From NCBI GenBank assembly GCA_030998225.1, contig JAPYXD010000714.1, positions 3,720,001-3,784,000 on the forward strand: 64,000 bases of DNA, written 5' to 3'. This document shows, piece after piece, positions 11,806 through 23,676 of the stretch (positions within the stretch are counted from its first letter, which is position 1; each line of letters begins with the position of its first letter). This stretch comes from Diplolepis rosae. Taxonomy: Eukaryota > Arthropoda > Insecta > Hymenoptera > Diplolepididae. The position numbers were made by a program, and so were the translations under genes. The notes under the pieces were generated by a model, which did not search any database, was not told the origin of the DNA, and saw only the letters and a list, made by a program, of their open reading frames with translations.

Positions 11806-11840
11806 ACGTGAGTCCCCTTGCCTCTCACATAACTCGACAT
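11795..11840 (-). repeat. hAT-associated ~40-bp motif, copy 3
   Basis: Inverted copy of the same motif, downstream of the dead hAT-1 transposase. The mariner coding sequence begins at its inner edge. Confidence 0.7.
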
Positions 11841-11942
11841 ACATACTTAATATTTTTCAAATTATACAACAAAGATTTTATCCCCTATTTATTTTTGAGA
11901 TAACCAAACATACTTTTTTAATTAAGGAGGTCAAAAAATTAT

Positions 11943-14139
11943 TTAAAAAGTATCCGTGCCATCCCAAGCAAAGAGAGTCAATCTGTTTTCTATATATTCT
12001 TTTACTTCCGGCTTGTAAAGATTAGCAGAGTCCATCAGGTTGAAATGTTCCCAAGTGATGCGCGTTGTTCTCGCGGTCTCATTTCTAGCTCTTAAAGCTG
12101 ATTGAGTGACACAAATGGAATTGACAGCCCTAATCCCTAATCTATTTCTTTTGCTAGTTTTTGCGTCTGTGAGCATTGAGAATGCTCGTTCAGCCTGAGC
12201 ATTAGAATGAGGAAATGTACGCACGCAACTCAATAAAGATGATAAGTTTGGAAACATTTTTCCTCTTTTGTTTGTGGTAAAGACTCTAATAGCTTTACAC
12301 ATTTCATCAAAAGAAAGTTTAGAACATTGCTCTTTGATTTCAGGACTGAGTTCAAACAAAGATCTCCATTCATTTGCTGTTGCAATTTGGTCGAATGACG
12401 CCAATTTAGGACATATTTTCCACACCCTTACAAATTTAACTATTGACTTTAGAAACGAGTTCAGGCTGGAGAACAGCAACACAACCTAAAAAGTAATCAT
12501 CAAGTGGAAGGCAATTTCGGATTTCCTTGCTTGCAGTTATGTAGAAGTGCAAGCCGTGGCGACGAAATGTATCAACTTAATCTCTACACAAGTTGTTATT
12601 AGCAAGCTGCTGATCCAAATATTTTTGCGTTTCAGCGACTACGTCAATACCTTCAAGCGCCTTTTAATTATTGGCATCTTCAAAATTGACATTCCTCATA
12701 ACATGTAATAACAAATTAACATCTAAAAGAGCGTTTTTGCGATATTTATGGAGAATTCACAAAACAGACTTTGTCGATTGCGGCTGAAGTTCTTGAACCA
12801 TCGTTTCACGTTTTTGAAATATTGCATTAAAAACATTAAACATGTTGAAAGTGAACTTCACGAAAAGAAAAGATGCGAATGTCAAAGAATCTTGCATTTT
12901 TTTCAGCAAATCTTGTGCCTTTTCTACATTTTCAGATTTGAGCACCATTAGAAGCTTAATGATGACATACCAAATTTTTCAAAATGACAACAATGCATTG
13001 ATGACGAACAAGCCAACGAGTTTCACAGTGACTCGGAATCTTCTGGAATACATACTCCAATTCTAAGACAATATTTCGATAAATGGCGGTTCGTTTTGGA
13101 CTAGCATTCAGAAAAATTGGTAATTTTATTACATAACCGACATCTGGGAATGTTGAACAAGAATTTTTTGCTGCGATTGACGAAGAATGCGTGACGCAGG
13201 TCATGTTAATCAAAAGTGAAGTCTTTTCCAATCATTTGGTTTTAAAAGAAGATCTACTACCAGTCATGCCACTTGCGTTATCACATACAAGGCCAATAAT
13301 ATTGGATGAGGGAATTTTTTTCTGTTCTAAAGCTGTTTCGAATACGCCAAAGATTTTAGTTGCGGAATAGTCGGAAGCATCTAAATTAACAAGTTGGAGT
13401 AACTCCACCCTTAACTGCAATCAAACTGGCTCGATGTACCGAACCACTAACGACAGCGATTTCTCCTAAGTTCTGTCGTTCGTTTCGTCTTCATAGACCG
13501 AAAATGATTCTTTTTAAAAAATCTCTGTAATTCTGTTAGTTTCAGCAGCACAAACCACATTATTTGAAATGCTGGAAATTTTACTGGAAGCTAATTTTAC
13601 TTATTTTAGAACCAAAGGATCCATGTCCTGAAAAAGACCTATCAATTCTGATGAAATCGCGAAAAAAATATTATGTTCAAGAAAGAAAGTTGCAATCCTA
13701 ATTTCGGCTTCTTGTACTTTCTCTTTAAAAGTACAACTTTCCGGATTTGTGGAATTTGAAAAACCAACACCAGAGTAATTTTCTGCAAAAGTGTCCATTG
13801 CAGAATAATCAGCTGGATTGAACTCACTACTTTCTCTTGCAAGCCCGTATTCAGCCATTTTGTTCGAGAAAGATTGATTTTTTTGATGAACTACAGTCGC
13901 CTCATGATTTTGAATTTCTAATTTGCCACATAACATTGTTTTATTGCAAATCTTACAATGAAATTATGTTTCGTCTTTTAATATAACGACCCATTCTCTC
14001 CATGGTGGAAATTCCTGGAACCATAATTCCTGGAAATTTTTCATCCTTTTGGACATTTTTTTTTTTTGGTTCTTCAATAGAACTCAACGCAGGATCGATC
14101 AAATCCAGATTCTGATCGGAAGATTTGTTACGACCCATG
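11943..14139 (-). pseudogene. hAT transposase of hAT-1, degraded
   Basis: Minus-strand pieces align in order along the intact transposase at 23677-25887. They run from a start at 14139, through a BED-like finger region near 13930, the VELLQLVNLDASD...CDNASGMTGSRSSFKTK core (13232-13420), a middle section (12956-13231), to the C-terminal dimerisation domain with FPHSNAQAERAFSMLTDAKTSKRNRLG (11943-12482). Several frameshifts and stops separate them, so no full product is possible. It is the transposase of the outermost hAT copy, and its inactivity implies later hAT movement used other copies. Confidence 0.85.
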
Positions 14140-14324
14140 TTGCTAAATAAATTTATATAAAAGAAAGTCATCAGGGTCGGACCGTTGTCTAGGTTGGACC
14201 TTTGCAGTATTTCATATAAGACCACTAGTGATATCTATATGCGAGCGTGGCAAAACTACTCTCGGTGAAAGAAAACTTTTCGGAGCATCGCTCATTACGG
14301 AGCGTCTTTGTCAAAAGTGTTATA
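14140..14324. other. hAT-1 sequence upstream of its dead transposase
   Basis: Contains GGTCGGACC...GTTGTCTAGGTTGGACC. An inverted, related version (GGTCCAACCTAGACAAC) lies at about 30063. Together with 29333 onward it makes the 5' flank of the hAT-1 transposase gene. Confidence 0.4.
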
Positions 14325-16140
14325 CAGTGATCCCAGATCGTGGGAGCTGGCGGCCCCCACCACGCTCCCATGTGGGAGCACACACAATCAAGCGCGCCGT
14401 GTCGGTGTGTCCCCCACTTCCTCGCTTCGATTTCACGCTTTCGTCTGTTGAGCCAAGATCGAAAATTATGTTTCTGTCGACTTCGTGTCAAAGTGGCGCG
14501 AAGCAGAGGACAAATTTAAAATCACCAAATTTATCATTTAGGATATTACCTTTCTTTCTTTGATATTTCCAAAAACATTCACTTAAAATAAATATCTAAA
14601 CATTTTATCTTAAATTTCAGGATAATTTAAACACTTAAAAAATCATTTTCTATCGAAATTTAAACTCAATAAATTTTCAAAGTTTCAAAACAAAATATCA
14701 AGTTCAATATTTTTTAGCTGTGCAAATCAAATAGTTCAATTAGAAAATCATGTAGAGAATATTATATATTAAGGAATGGTAAAATATGATATTGTAGTTT
14801 AAAAAATAAAATATTAAAATTCTTAAGTAATACATAAATTATATCTAATTATACACTCGAAATTATACAATAGAGTTTCTTCTTTGGTATGAGGCAACAT
14901 TGAAAAAAATTTCATTCAAATAAAATACTCAGAAAACCTTCTAAAATACGTAATATTATTCACATATGAATTTTATTATAAAACTGTGAATAAAACGTTT
15001 CAGTATTCAAAAAACCAAAATCACATCTAAATTTGCATACGAAATTACACTTTACGATTTCTCTTATATAAAATGAAAATATAAAATATTTATTTCAAAT
15101 AAAATAGTTTTGAAAAAAATTTTGTAGTACGTGAATCAACTATATCAATTAAAAAATTAAATGGAAAATTGATTTCAAATTAATTAGGAGCAGTCGACCA
15201 GCAATCGAAAGACCTGGGCTCAAATTCCAGCGCAGTCGAAAGCGTCTTTTTTTCCACAGAAAGATTTACAAATTCTTTAATATTTAAATGGAAAATATTT
15301 TTTTTTTTTTAAATAAGAAATTAAGGTTAAAAATCTACATTCCTAATTACATGGTGATAGTAGATGAAAATTCTATACGATGTTGTTGTTAATAATTGGC
15401 TTTAGGGTCCAGAAATGATAACTCAGGAAGTCACATACTTTTAAACATTCCAAATCTAATCGGAGTCCTCATCTCTTATATAAAATGACAATATAAAATA
15501 TTTATTTCAAATAAAATAGTTTTGAAAAAAATTTTGTTGTACGTGAATCAACTATATCAATTAAAAAATTAAGTGGAAAATATTTTATTTAAAAAAAATA
15601 AGTAATAAGAAATTAAGGTTAAAAATCTACTTTCTTAATTACATGGTGATAGTAGATAAAAATGTTCTCATTTTACGTTTTAGTGGCTTATATGCATAGA
15701 CTTTTCAATGAAAAAAAGCAAACACATAAGCAAAATTTTCTAATTGATGCAGTTGATCAAATTTATAAAACAGAAACATGTTTTAATTAATATATTAATT
15801 TAAAGCTTCAAAGATTTATTAACTTAAAATTTTACTTGGAATTTTCCAAGAATTTCACATAATCTCAAAAATGTTTATATTAGGCGAATGCTTTTCAGAT
15901 ATCAATAAATTTCCGTAGTCAATAAATGTTCAAAGTTTCAAGTTAAGGTATTGATTGGAAATTTAGTAGCTTTTTTAGTTAACTATTTTAATCAGTAAAT
16001 TCTTCATTTTCGTAGATTTTTTCAACTTTTTAATTAAAAATTTATGCATAGGCCAAAAAAACGTGAGGTGAAAATTTGGAATCATCGGCCACAATTTCTA
16101 GGCAACAGAAAATTTAATTCGATTGTGGTAGGGCCCTTGC
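14325..16140 (+). repeat. hAT-2 left foldback arm
   Basis: Reverse complement of stretches of 16490-18859. The inner and outer parts pair with two different offsets (coordinate sums near 32610 and 33190). The right arm thus holds about 0.6 kb that is missing here, and about 15470-15664 repeats 15057-15370. The arm therefore suffered a template-switch-like deletion and duplication. A tRNA-like B box (GGCTCAAATTCC) occurs near 15215. Confidence 0.75.
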
Positions 16141-16489
16141 TGTTTTGCCCTGTCAGTAATCAGGTGCTGATCCATTTTTTCAAAAATATGCAATAAGACG
16201 AAAGCGAAAAAAAATAGTTCTAATTATATAATATAAAACATTGTATGCAAGATTGTAGCCAGATCTGAAAAATATTTCTTTGAATGCAATGTATAAATAA
16301 TCTTTTTTCAGAAATTTGGAAAAACATGTCATCCTAATTATATAAAGTCCGTAAATTAATAGTATTCAATAACGATCGTATTAGAATGATCAAGGTAATT
16401 GGCTGATATGCAGCAAATGCGAGTTCAAACCCCTGTACTTCTAAAAATTTTTTTAATCGATTTTATCAAACAGCTAGGACCCTACACAA

Positions 16490-18859
16490 TCGAATTAAAA
16501 TTTCTGTTGCTTAGAAATTGTAACTGGTGATTCAAAATTTTCACCTCACGTTTTTGTGGCCTATGCATAAATTTTTAATTAAGAAATTGAAAAATCTACG
16601 AAAATGAAGAATTTTCTGATTAAAATAGTTAACTAACAAAGCTACTGAATTTACAATCAATACCTCAACTTGAAATTTTAAACATTTATTGACTATGGAA
16701 TTTTATTGATATTTGTAAAAACATTCGCCTAATAAAAACATTTTTAAGATTATGTGAAATTCTTGGAAAATTCTCAGTAAAATTCAAAGTCAATAAATAT
16801 TTGAAGACTTAAATCAATATATTAATTAAAACATGTTTTGGGTTTAAAAATTTGATCAACTGCATCAATTAGAAAATTTTGCCTTTGTGTAAAGCATTTC
16901 TTTTTTTCATTAAAAAGTCTATCATATAAGCCACTAAAACGTAAAATGAGAACTTGAAATTGGAAAAAATGAACTGAAGTTTTATATATACATAAAAACA
17001 AAGTTTTCTTAATATTATAGAGCTCAACTGAATTTTCAAAAAATGTATCTTAAAAACTACCAAACTGTAAAAGAACTTTTATAAAATCATCATAAAATTG
17101 CGTAACTGTAACTGAGTTTCAATTGCATGTGGATGAATTTTCAGTTGCATGTGAGTGCATTGAACTTCAGTTACAAAACGTAAAATTATTCCTATTACAA
17201 GTATCAGTATTTCCAGGTAAACATATACAGAATATTCAACACTTTGGAACTGAAGTTTAATAAAAAAAATTGTTTTTATAAATTTACTAAAAAGTAACAG
17301 AATTTCCTGAAATTCTGTCTAAATTTTGGGAGGCTGTAGCTGAATAAAACTCTACTCACATGTTCTGGGAAATTCCGGTAGAAAATTCTAACAGTGTAGA
17401 ATTCGTACTAGCAATTCTAAGCTAATTTTCATAAATAATCCTTTGTAATTTTATACTGCATATGTACTTACATCTATATCATTAGTAGCATTTAGACGCA
17501 AATATATACTACTTTTTAGTTGATTTACATCAGAGTTATGTGCTAGAAATTTATTTTTATTCCTAAGGAAGTTTTTAGATGATTTACCAATGTTTTCTGT
17601 ACAATTTTATGTAAATTTTCTCACGATATTTTACATTTTTAAGTTTATTCCAAAATAGGGGTCATATGTGCAATATTTTATCCACTGTTTTGAAATATTA
17701 GAAATAAAGATCACTGATGAGGACTCCGATTAGATTTGGAATGTTTAAAAGTATGTGACTTCCTGAGTTATCATTTCTGGACCCTAAAGCCAATTATTAA
17801 CAACAAAATCGTATAGAATTTTCATCTACTATCACCATGTAATTAGGAATGTAGATTTTTAACCTTAATTTCTTATTTAAAAAAAAAAAAATATTTTCCA
17901 TTTAAATATTAAAGAATTTGTAAATCTTTCTGTGGAAAAAAAGACGCTTTCGACTGCGCTGGAATTTGAGCCCAGGTCTTTCGATTGCTGGTCGACTGCT
18001 CCTAATTAATTTGAAATCAATTTTCCATTTAATTTTTTAATTGATATAGTTGATTCACGTACTACAAAATTTTTTTCAAAACTATTTTATTTGAAATAAA
18101 TATTTTATATTTTCATTTTATATAAGAGAAATCGTAAAGTGTAATTTCGTATGCAAATTTAGATGTGATTTTGGTTTTTTGAATACTGAAACGTTTTATT
18201 CACAGTTTTATAATAAAATTCATATGTGAATAATATTACGTATTTTAGAAGGTTTTCTGAGTATTTTATTTGAATGAAATTTTTTTCAATGTTGCCTCAT
18301 ACCAAAGAAGAAACTCTATTGTATAATTTCGAGTGTATAATTAGATATAATTTATGTATTACTTAAGAATTTTAATATTTTATTTTTTAAACTACAATAT
18401 CATATTTTACCATTCCTTAATATATAATATTCTCTACATGATTTTCTAATTGAACTATTTGATTTGCACAGCTAAAAAATATTGAACTTGATATTTTGTT
18501 TTGAAACTTTGAAAATTTATTGAGTTTAAATTTCGATAGAAAATGATTTTTTAAGTGTTTAAATTATCCTGAAATTTAAGATAAAATGTTTAGATATTTA
18601 TTTTAAGTGAATGTTTTTGGAAATATCAAAGAAAGAAAGGTAATATCCTAAATGATAAATTTGGTGATTTTAAATTTGTCCTCTGCTTCGCGCCACTTTG
18701 ACACGAAGTCGACAGAAACATAATTTTCGATCTTGGCTCAACAGACGAAAGCGTGAAATCGAAGCGAGGAAGTAGGGGACACACCGACACGGCGCGCTTG
18801 ATTGTGTGTGCTCCCAAATGGGAGCGTGGTGGGGGCCGCCAGCTCCCACGATCTGGGAT
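16490..18859 (-). repeat. hAT-2 right foldback arm
   Basis: Pairs with 14325-16140. The stretch from about 16950 to 17720 has no counterpart in the left arm. Its outer end is interrupted by hAT-3. Confidence 0.75.
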
Positions 18860-21002
18860 CAGTGTCTCCAGAACGTGGGATTTTTCGGCCCCCACCACGT
18901 TCCCATCTGGGAGAAACACATGCAAACGTGGCGTGTCAGTGTGTCGGCTCTGCTACACGCTGCGGTCACCAGCTTCGTGTAAAGCCGAAGGTGCACGAAG
19001 ACGGACTTCGTTACAATGCTTGAGTTTTCAAGTTATTTTTAGATTTCACGCTTTCGTTTATCGAGTCGAAATTAAGAATTGTATTTTTCTCGAGTACGTG
19101 CAAAAGAGGCGCGAAGCAGACGACAAATTTGAATTTACGAAGTATATAGTTCAAGAAATAACACTTTTCTTCAATTTATTGAAGAAAGTCTGCATGAAAT
19201 AAACATCAGTATGAACTTGGAAAATTTCATGAGTATTTCTACAATTCAAAAATAAACTTTCAGTGAAATTTAGTGACAATAAATGTATATAATTTGAATC
19301 AATATATAATTTTCCATTCAAATTTATATACTTCTTACTAATTTTGTACATTTAACAATTTTTCAATTAGAACAATATTTTCTATCAAGATAAAATGAAC
19401 ATAAAATTCAAGTTCATAATTTATATTTTTAGTTATATGTTAGAAATATTTTCATCTCACATTTTTGTAGCCTAAGCACAAACTTTTCATTCCAAAACTT
19501 AACATCTCTACGGAAATGGAAAATTGTCTAATAGCAGTAGATAAATTAAAAAGCTAAAACATGTGTTTATTGGTATTTCCATATTAACATATAAATATCA
19601 ATCAACTTTAAATTTTACATAAAAATGTTCGTTCGAAGTGTTCAAATCTTGTTACAATTTGACAAGATTTTATGGAGGAGTGCAATCTTTTGGATGAAAT
19701 ATTTTGTAGTTCTTAATTTGTCTGTCCGTCTGAAATCGTAGTAAGATTTGAACAGTAAACAACAAATTTTCCAATAGAATTCAGGATCAATAATAATTGA
19801 TTCAGGAAATACTTCAACTCTGTAGAGCATTTTTGTATTTCGAATTCAAAATGTGTGCTTAAGCCACAAAAAAGTAAGCTGAAAATGTGGATATAAAACT
19901 AATTATGTCATATTTATGTCTTCTTAATGGAAAATACTTTGCATATAATTCTCTAATTCGATATTTTTTTAATGTATGAACATTCAAGAAATTGATAAAT
20001 ATTCCATCTTTTTATAGGAACTAAAAATTTCCGGATAATGCTTTGATTGAGAAAGCTAAAAATTTGTCAAATATTGATATAAATTGCAATTTTACAATTG
20101 CATTATTTTTCAAATGTTTTAACATCTCTTCAATCTTGATAATTCTTACAGAAGTTTATTTCATGTGAGTGACTTTTTCTTTTTCTAATGAAAGATTTCG
20201 TGATTCTAAATTCGGCCCAATTCGTAACATTGTAAAAAGATTTTAAAACTTCATAAAAATTTTTTTTCTGTTTTATTCAAAGTCAATAAATATTCAATGT
20301 TTGGAATCGAAATATTAAGTAAATGATTTTTAATTTCTGGGAATAAACTGCTTTAATAAGACAATCTTTCTTCTTTGTGAGAAATCTCAATTTTAAAATT
20401 AAAATTATACGCATAGGATACAAAAACATAATATGAAAATACTTTTATTACAGAATTTTGAAATATACAAGTTGACCAATTTTTAATCGAGTAAATCGGC
20501 TACTTTAAGCAAAAAATTATGTTAAAAATATTTTATCAAAAAAAAATAAGACACATTAAATTACGGTTTAAAATCCACATTCATAGAATGATGGTAAAAG
20601 CAGTTTAAAGTTTTTTAATCTTACGTTTTAGTGACGTATGCACAGACTTTTAATCAGATAAATGAAATGCTTTATAGACAGTCAAAATTTTCTTATTACT
20701 GCACTTAATCAAATTTATAAAGTAAAAATATTTTTTAATTGATGCTTTCACTCAATTCTTTAAACATTCATTAATTGAAAATTGTACTCAAAATTTAATC
20801 TTGCAGCGTTCCAATATTCCCACAATGTTACAAAATCTTATTAATCATTATTTTAGTCGAATTATTTTCAAACTATTTAAAAAATAAATGTATATATTTT
20901 GATTAAATACTCTGTCAAATTTTACATTTGACTGATCTTGCAAAATTGTTGAAAGTTTTGAATACCGATAGAAGAAACATTAAATGAGATTTTATGTCCA
21001 TA

Positions 21003-22050
21003 AGGTAATGGAACCAATACTCGATCAGTAACCAATACTCGATCACTTCGGTATGAATTCATGTTTATTATGAATTCAAAAGAGCAAAATACTGCAAAAA
21101 AATTGTAACATTTAAAAAAAATACTTAACAATATTATACTGCCCAATTATTATTCAAAAATATAACATAGAGTATGAGAAAAATATTTCCCCTACGCGCT
21201 CGTTGAATTTCGTGCGTTACAGTCGCCTGCGCCGTCGATCAGTGGTGCCGCCAACTCTCATGTGTCCGTGCTAAGTTGGACGATAATCAGGGAAAAGTTG
21301 GAAATATCGCGTGAGAGAAGGCATTACCAGGCCTATGAAGGCTTTTTCTATTATTACAGACAGGTAATTATAATCAAAAATTTGATTAAATATCTAAAAA
21401 ACGCTGATCGTCTTTTGGTATACAAAAAGCGAAGGGGAACCAAAAGTCGATCAGCCTACCGCGATGCTGTGTTCGTTTTTTTTAATTCTTAAAAATGAGT
21501 TTTTTAACTTCTGGTCGAAATTTTATAGTGCTCGATTAGTGAAAACTATAAAAGAAGTGATATTTTTCAAAAATTTTCACATAAATGCTTTAATTTTTGT
21601 ATGTATGTTTTTGAGGTTATATGATTGTTTTGATGTGCATATATACTTTCACAGTGACCTATATTTTAAATTTAACTATGAGTTACAGTACATACTACAT
21701 TAATAAAATAATCATTTGCAGATGGTGAAGATCAGAAAAGAAAAACTTTACTCTCCGTAAAACATCTGATCACAAATGACGTGATCGACTATTGGTCCCT
21801 TGCTGATCGACTACTGGTTTCGCGGGGTTTACGGTGATCGAGTATTGGTACCCAAAAGTTATGTTTTAAAAACGCCTAATTCATTTACAAAACGACACAA
21901 AAAAATTTTCTGCGCCTGGAATTCGATAAAAAAAACCTTTTTCTACAATATATACACAAAAGTTTAATTTATTATTCTAATGCTATACACTTTGAAAGGT
22001 CTTTTTCCGTAACCTACATGGATGCTCATCGAGTATTGGTTCCATTACCT
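21003..22050. mobile_element. MITE, TA target, Tc1/mariner type
   Basis: The ends are AGGTAATGGAACCAATACTC and its inverse, about 23 bp perfect, with TA on both sides (21001-21002 and 22051-22052). The right hAT-3 arm has the uninterrupted site TCCATAAGTGCTT, which proves the insertion. Copies of a GATCGAsTAyTGGT motif recur near both ends (about 21017, 21035, 21786, 21808, 21836, 22029) and could be transposase-binding sites. No transposase frame is present. The open frames at 21262-21492 and 21464-21703 are unrecognised. Confidence 0.88.
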
Positions 22051-22164
22051 TAAGTGCTTGAAGTTCTATATAGAAATATCAACTACAACATTCTCAAATT
22101 TTATAAATAAACTACTAAATTCAAAAAGTTTCGGATTTTTTTAAAAACTGTACAAATTTCAAAT

Positions 22165-22375
22165 ATGAATCAGTCAAAATCTACTGATTATCAGTGAAAT
22201 TTGACTGATTTAAATAACTAAAAACAGGTTACTGTGAATCAGTCAAATTTCACTGATTACTTCAGTGAAAAGTAACTGATTTAACAGTGAAAAATATTGT
22301 TTCCACTGATGATTCAGTGAAAAGGCAAATCACTGATTCAATCAGTGAAAATTTGACTGATTCAGATTTAGAGTG
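22165..22375. repeat. Cluster of AATCAGTGA / TCACTGATT motifs
   Basis: About thirteen copies of an ACTGATT-type heptamer in both orientations within about 200 bp, some forming short perfect palindromes such as ATCAGTGAAATTTGACTGAT. The mirror cluster is at 26868-27072. The core CAGTGA also starts the hAT ends. A subterminal binding array is possible. Confidence 0.65.
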
Positions 22376-22865
22376 TATACAAATTTCAAATATAAAGTGT
22401 ACTCTGTACATTAATCAAACAAATTTAGAAGATGAATATTTTAATAAATATTCCTAAATATTATTGGAATATGATACATATCGATTTAGAAAAACTTCTT
22501 CAAAGTACTCAGACATTTTTCTTATTTTACGACATTTTTGCACCATGTTTGACCTTTGGGTAGGATTCAAGAAAACAATTGTAGACATACTTTCATTACT
22601 TAGTAAAATACTATGAAGACTTGCTTTTTAAATTAAAGCGAAAACTTTTAAAACCTTTAACAATCGGTTGCATAGATTCTGCTCTAATCTTGGACGCAAT
22701 TAGAGAAATAGGTTTTTTTGCTTTTTTTAGATCTAGTTTTTGCCTTAAACATAAAAGAAAGAAAACACATTTGAAATATTAAAATAAAAAAGCTGGTTCA
22801 TTCTTAGAGAATCCCAAATATTCTGAAATAAAACTCCTTTCCACACCACCACGGAGGTAGAGTTT

Positions 22866-23676
22866 ACTAGTAATAGTTCAATAAATTTTATGTACTCTAA
22901 ATAAATTTTTTCGTAATTGCAGAAAACTTATTCCAAATACAAAAATTGTATCTTTAAATGTACAGGATAATTAATTATAAAAATCGTTCGAATTTGAATT
23001 TCAAGGACTTGTACACACTTTCAAGGCACATCGTTTTTCCTTTTGCAAAAATTTTTAAAACTTCTAATTTTTCAAGTAATTGGGAGAAGTTCATTTTAAA
23101 AAAAAATTGTTTTCTCTACTTCCACTCGCGCTAGCTTAACAAATTTTCAGAATTTTACGATTTTATTAATATTGTATTAAGTGTCTACATTTTCTGAAAC
23201 TATCTACAGAAGAAAAATTTTAATACTTTAGTAAAGAAAGTTTTCTGAAAAGTTGTAGCTCAATCAGATTAATAGCCAAAAAGTTACCAATGTTTTAAAT
23301 CGCAAACGAACGGTATAGAGGTCAAATTGGAGACGAAAACAAATAATAATAGCAACCTTCTTTTGTTTTCTTCTAAGATATACTTGATTCTCGCTTTATG
23401 CGTTATTTGAGAAGGCAAGAGTGTGGATTCTTCATATTTTTATCGTAATTCCTTATTGAAAACGGCAAAAGTAAGAATATTATATTATTATTTGGTGATA
23501 CGTGAGTGCTCTTACGTACGTTATTGTTTGATGCTTGTGGGTAAGTTTATTTTGTGAAACTTAATTTGTGTGCAGATTACAAATTATTCACATTAGCTCA
23601 ATTTTATCGACTTTTCATCTTATTAATTCTTTTCAAATAATTCTGTTTTCCTTCGTCGTATAATTTATTGTTCACA
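22866..23676. other. hAT-3 transposase 5' region
   Basis: AT-rich DNA between the left arm and the transposase start, presumably its promoter and 5' UTR. Donor-like GTAAG motifs occur near 23471 and 23541, but the nearest acceptor is too close to define an intron. Confidence 0.45.

Larger units (their letters stand above)
18860..22865 (+). repeat. hAT-3 left terminal inverted repeat
   Basis: Near-identical inverse of 26364-29319, plus the MITE at 21003-22050. The terminal ~50 bp are GC-rich with a self-complementary core (TTCCCATCTGGGAG). Confidence 0.9.

Noticed and set aside
15186..15250. Possible tRNA gene or SINE (B-box-like GGCTCAAATTCC)
   Set aside because: The inverse copy in the other hAT-2 arm (17943-18003) shows it is part of the foldback. 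No cloverleaf could be drawn.
16390..16440. Second B-box-like GAGTTCAAACCCC
   Set aside because: No A box at the right distance and no acceptor stem; kept only as a possible SINE relic.
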